NCBI GenBank assembly: GCA_964384965.1
Contig: CAYLLR010000034.1
Span: 1-5,048, forward strand
Length of the DNA: 5,048 nt
Reading direction: 5' to 3'
Origin: GW2011-AR1 sp964384965
GTDB taxonomy: Archaea; Nanobdellota; Nanobdellia; Pacearchaeales; GW2011-AR1
The notes under the pieces were generated by a model that saw nothing but the letters and a program-made list of their open reading frames with translations, was not told the origin of the DNA and searched no databases. Of this stretch, positions 5,009-5,048 are shown piece after piece (position 1 is the first letter of the stretch; every line of letters starts with the position of its first letter). The position numbers and the translations under genes are program-made.

Positions 5009-5048
5009 TTATTCTTTCTAACGTGCAGATATGAGAGATTTTTTTCTC

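Overview
The window is AT-rich, with dense A/T-ended codons, and comes from an archaeon. The firmest evidence is a complete archaeal-type elongation factor 1-alpha (aEF1A) with all its G motifs. Supporting evidence is a set of archaeal TATA-like boxes placed about 24-27 bp before start codons, with little or no Shine-Dalgarno sequence, which points to mostly leaderless mRNAs. The low GC, small genes, short intergenic gaps and a bacterial-looking cysteine ligase suggest a DPANN-type lineage (Woesearchaeota/Pacearchaeota-like). That placement is an inference, not a proof.

Layout: 1-144 is non-coding and ends in a TATA-like box. A 174-residue orphan protein (145-669, +) converges on a short cysteinyl-tRNA synthetase/MshC-like ligase (688-1878, -), with only 18 bp between their stops. 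An 81-bp divergent promoter region separates that ligase from a multi-pass PAP2-family phosphatase (1960-2841, +). Next is aEF1A (2936-4219, +), whose 5' leader holds a strong-looking hairpin and a tiny overlapping upstream ORF. About 170 bp without a convincing gene follows. The window ends with two tandem 90-codon paralogues of unknown function (4390-4662 and 4736-5008, +), each with its own copy of the same promoter block.

How the genes fit together: there is no clear operon. The genes look like separate transcription units, each with its own TATA-like box. The cysteine ligase and aEF1A both bear on translation: the first charges cysteine, most simply onto tRNA, and the second delivers aminoacyl-tRNA to the ribosome. 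The PAP2 protein acts in the membrane, probably on polyprenyl or glycerolipid phosphates.

The parts most worth a second look are the tandem unit, repeated at exactly 346 bp with its promoter; the structured aEF1A leader; and the ligase, which lacks the C-terminal anticodon-binding region of ordinary CysRS and resembles MshC in motif and length.
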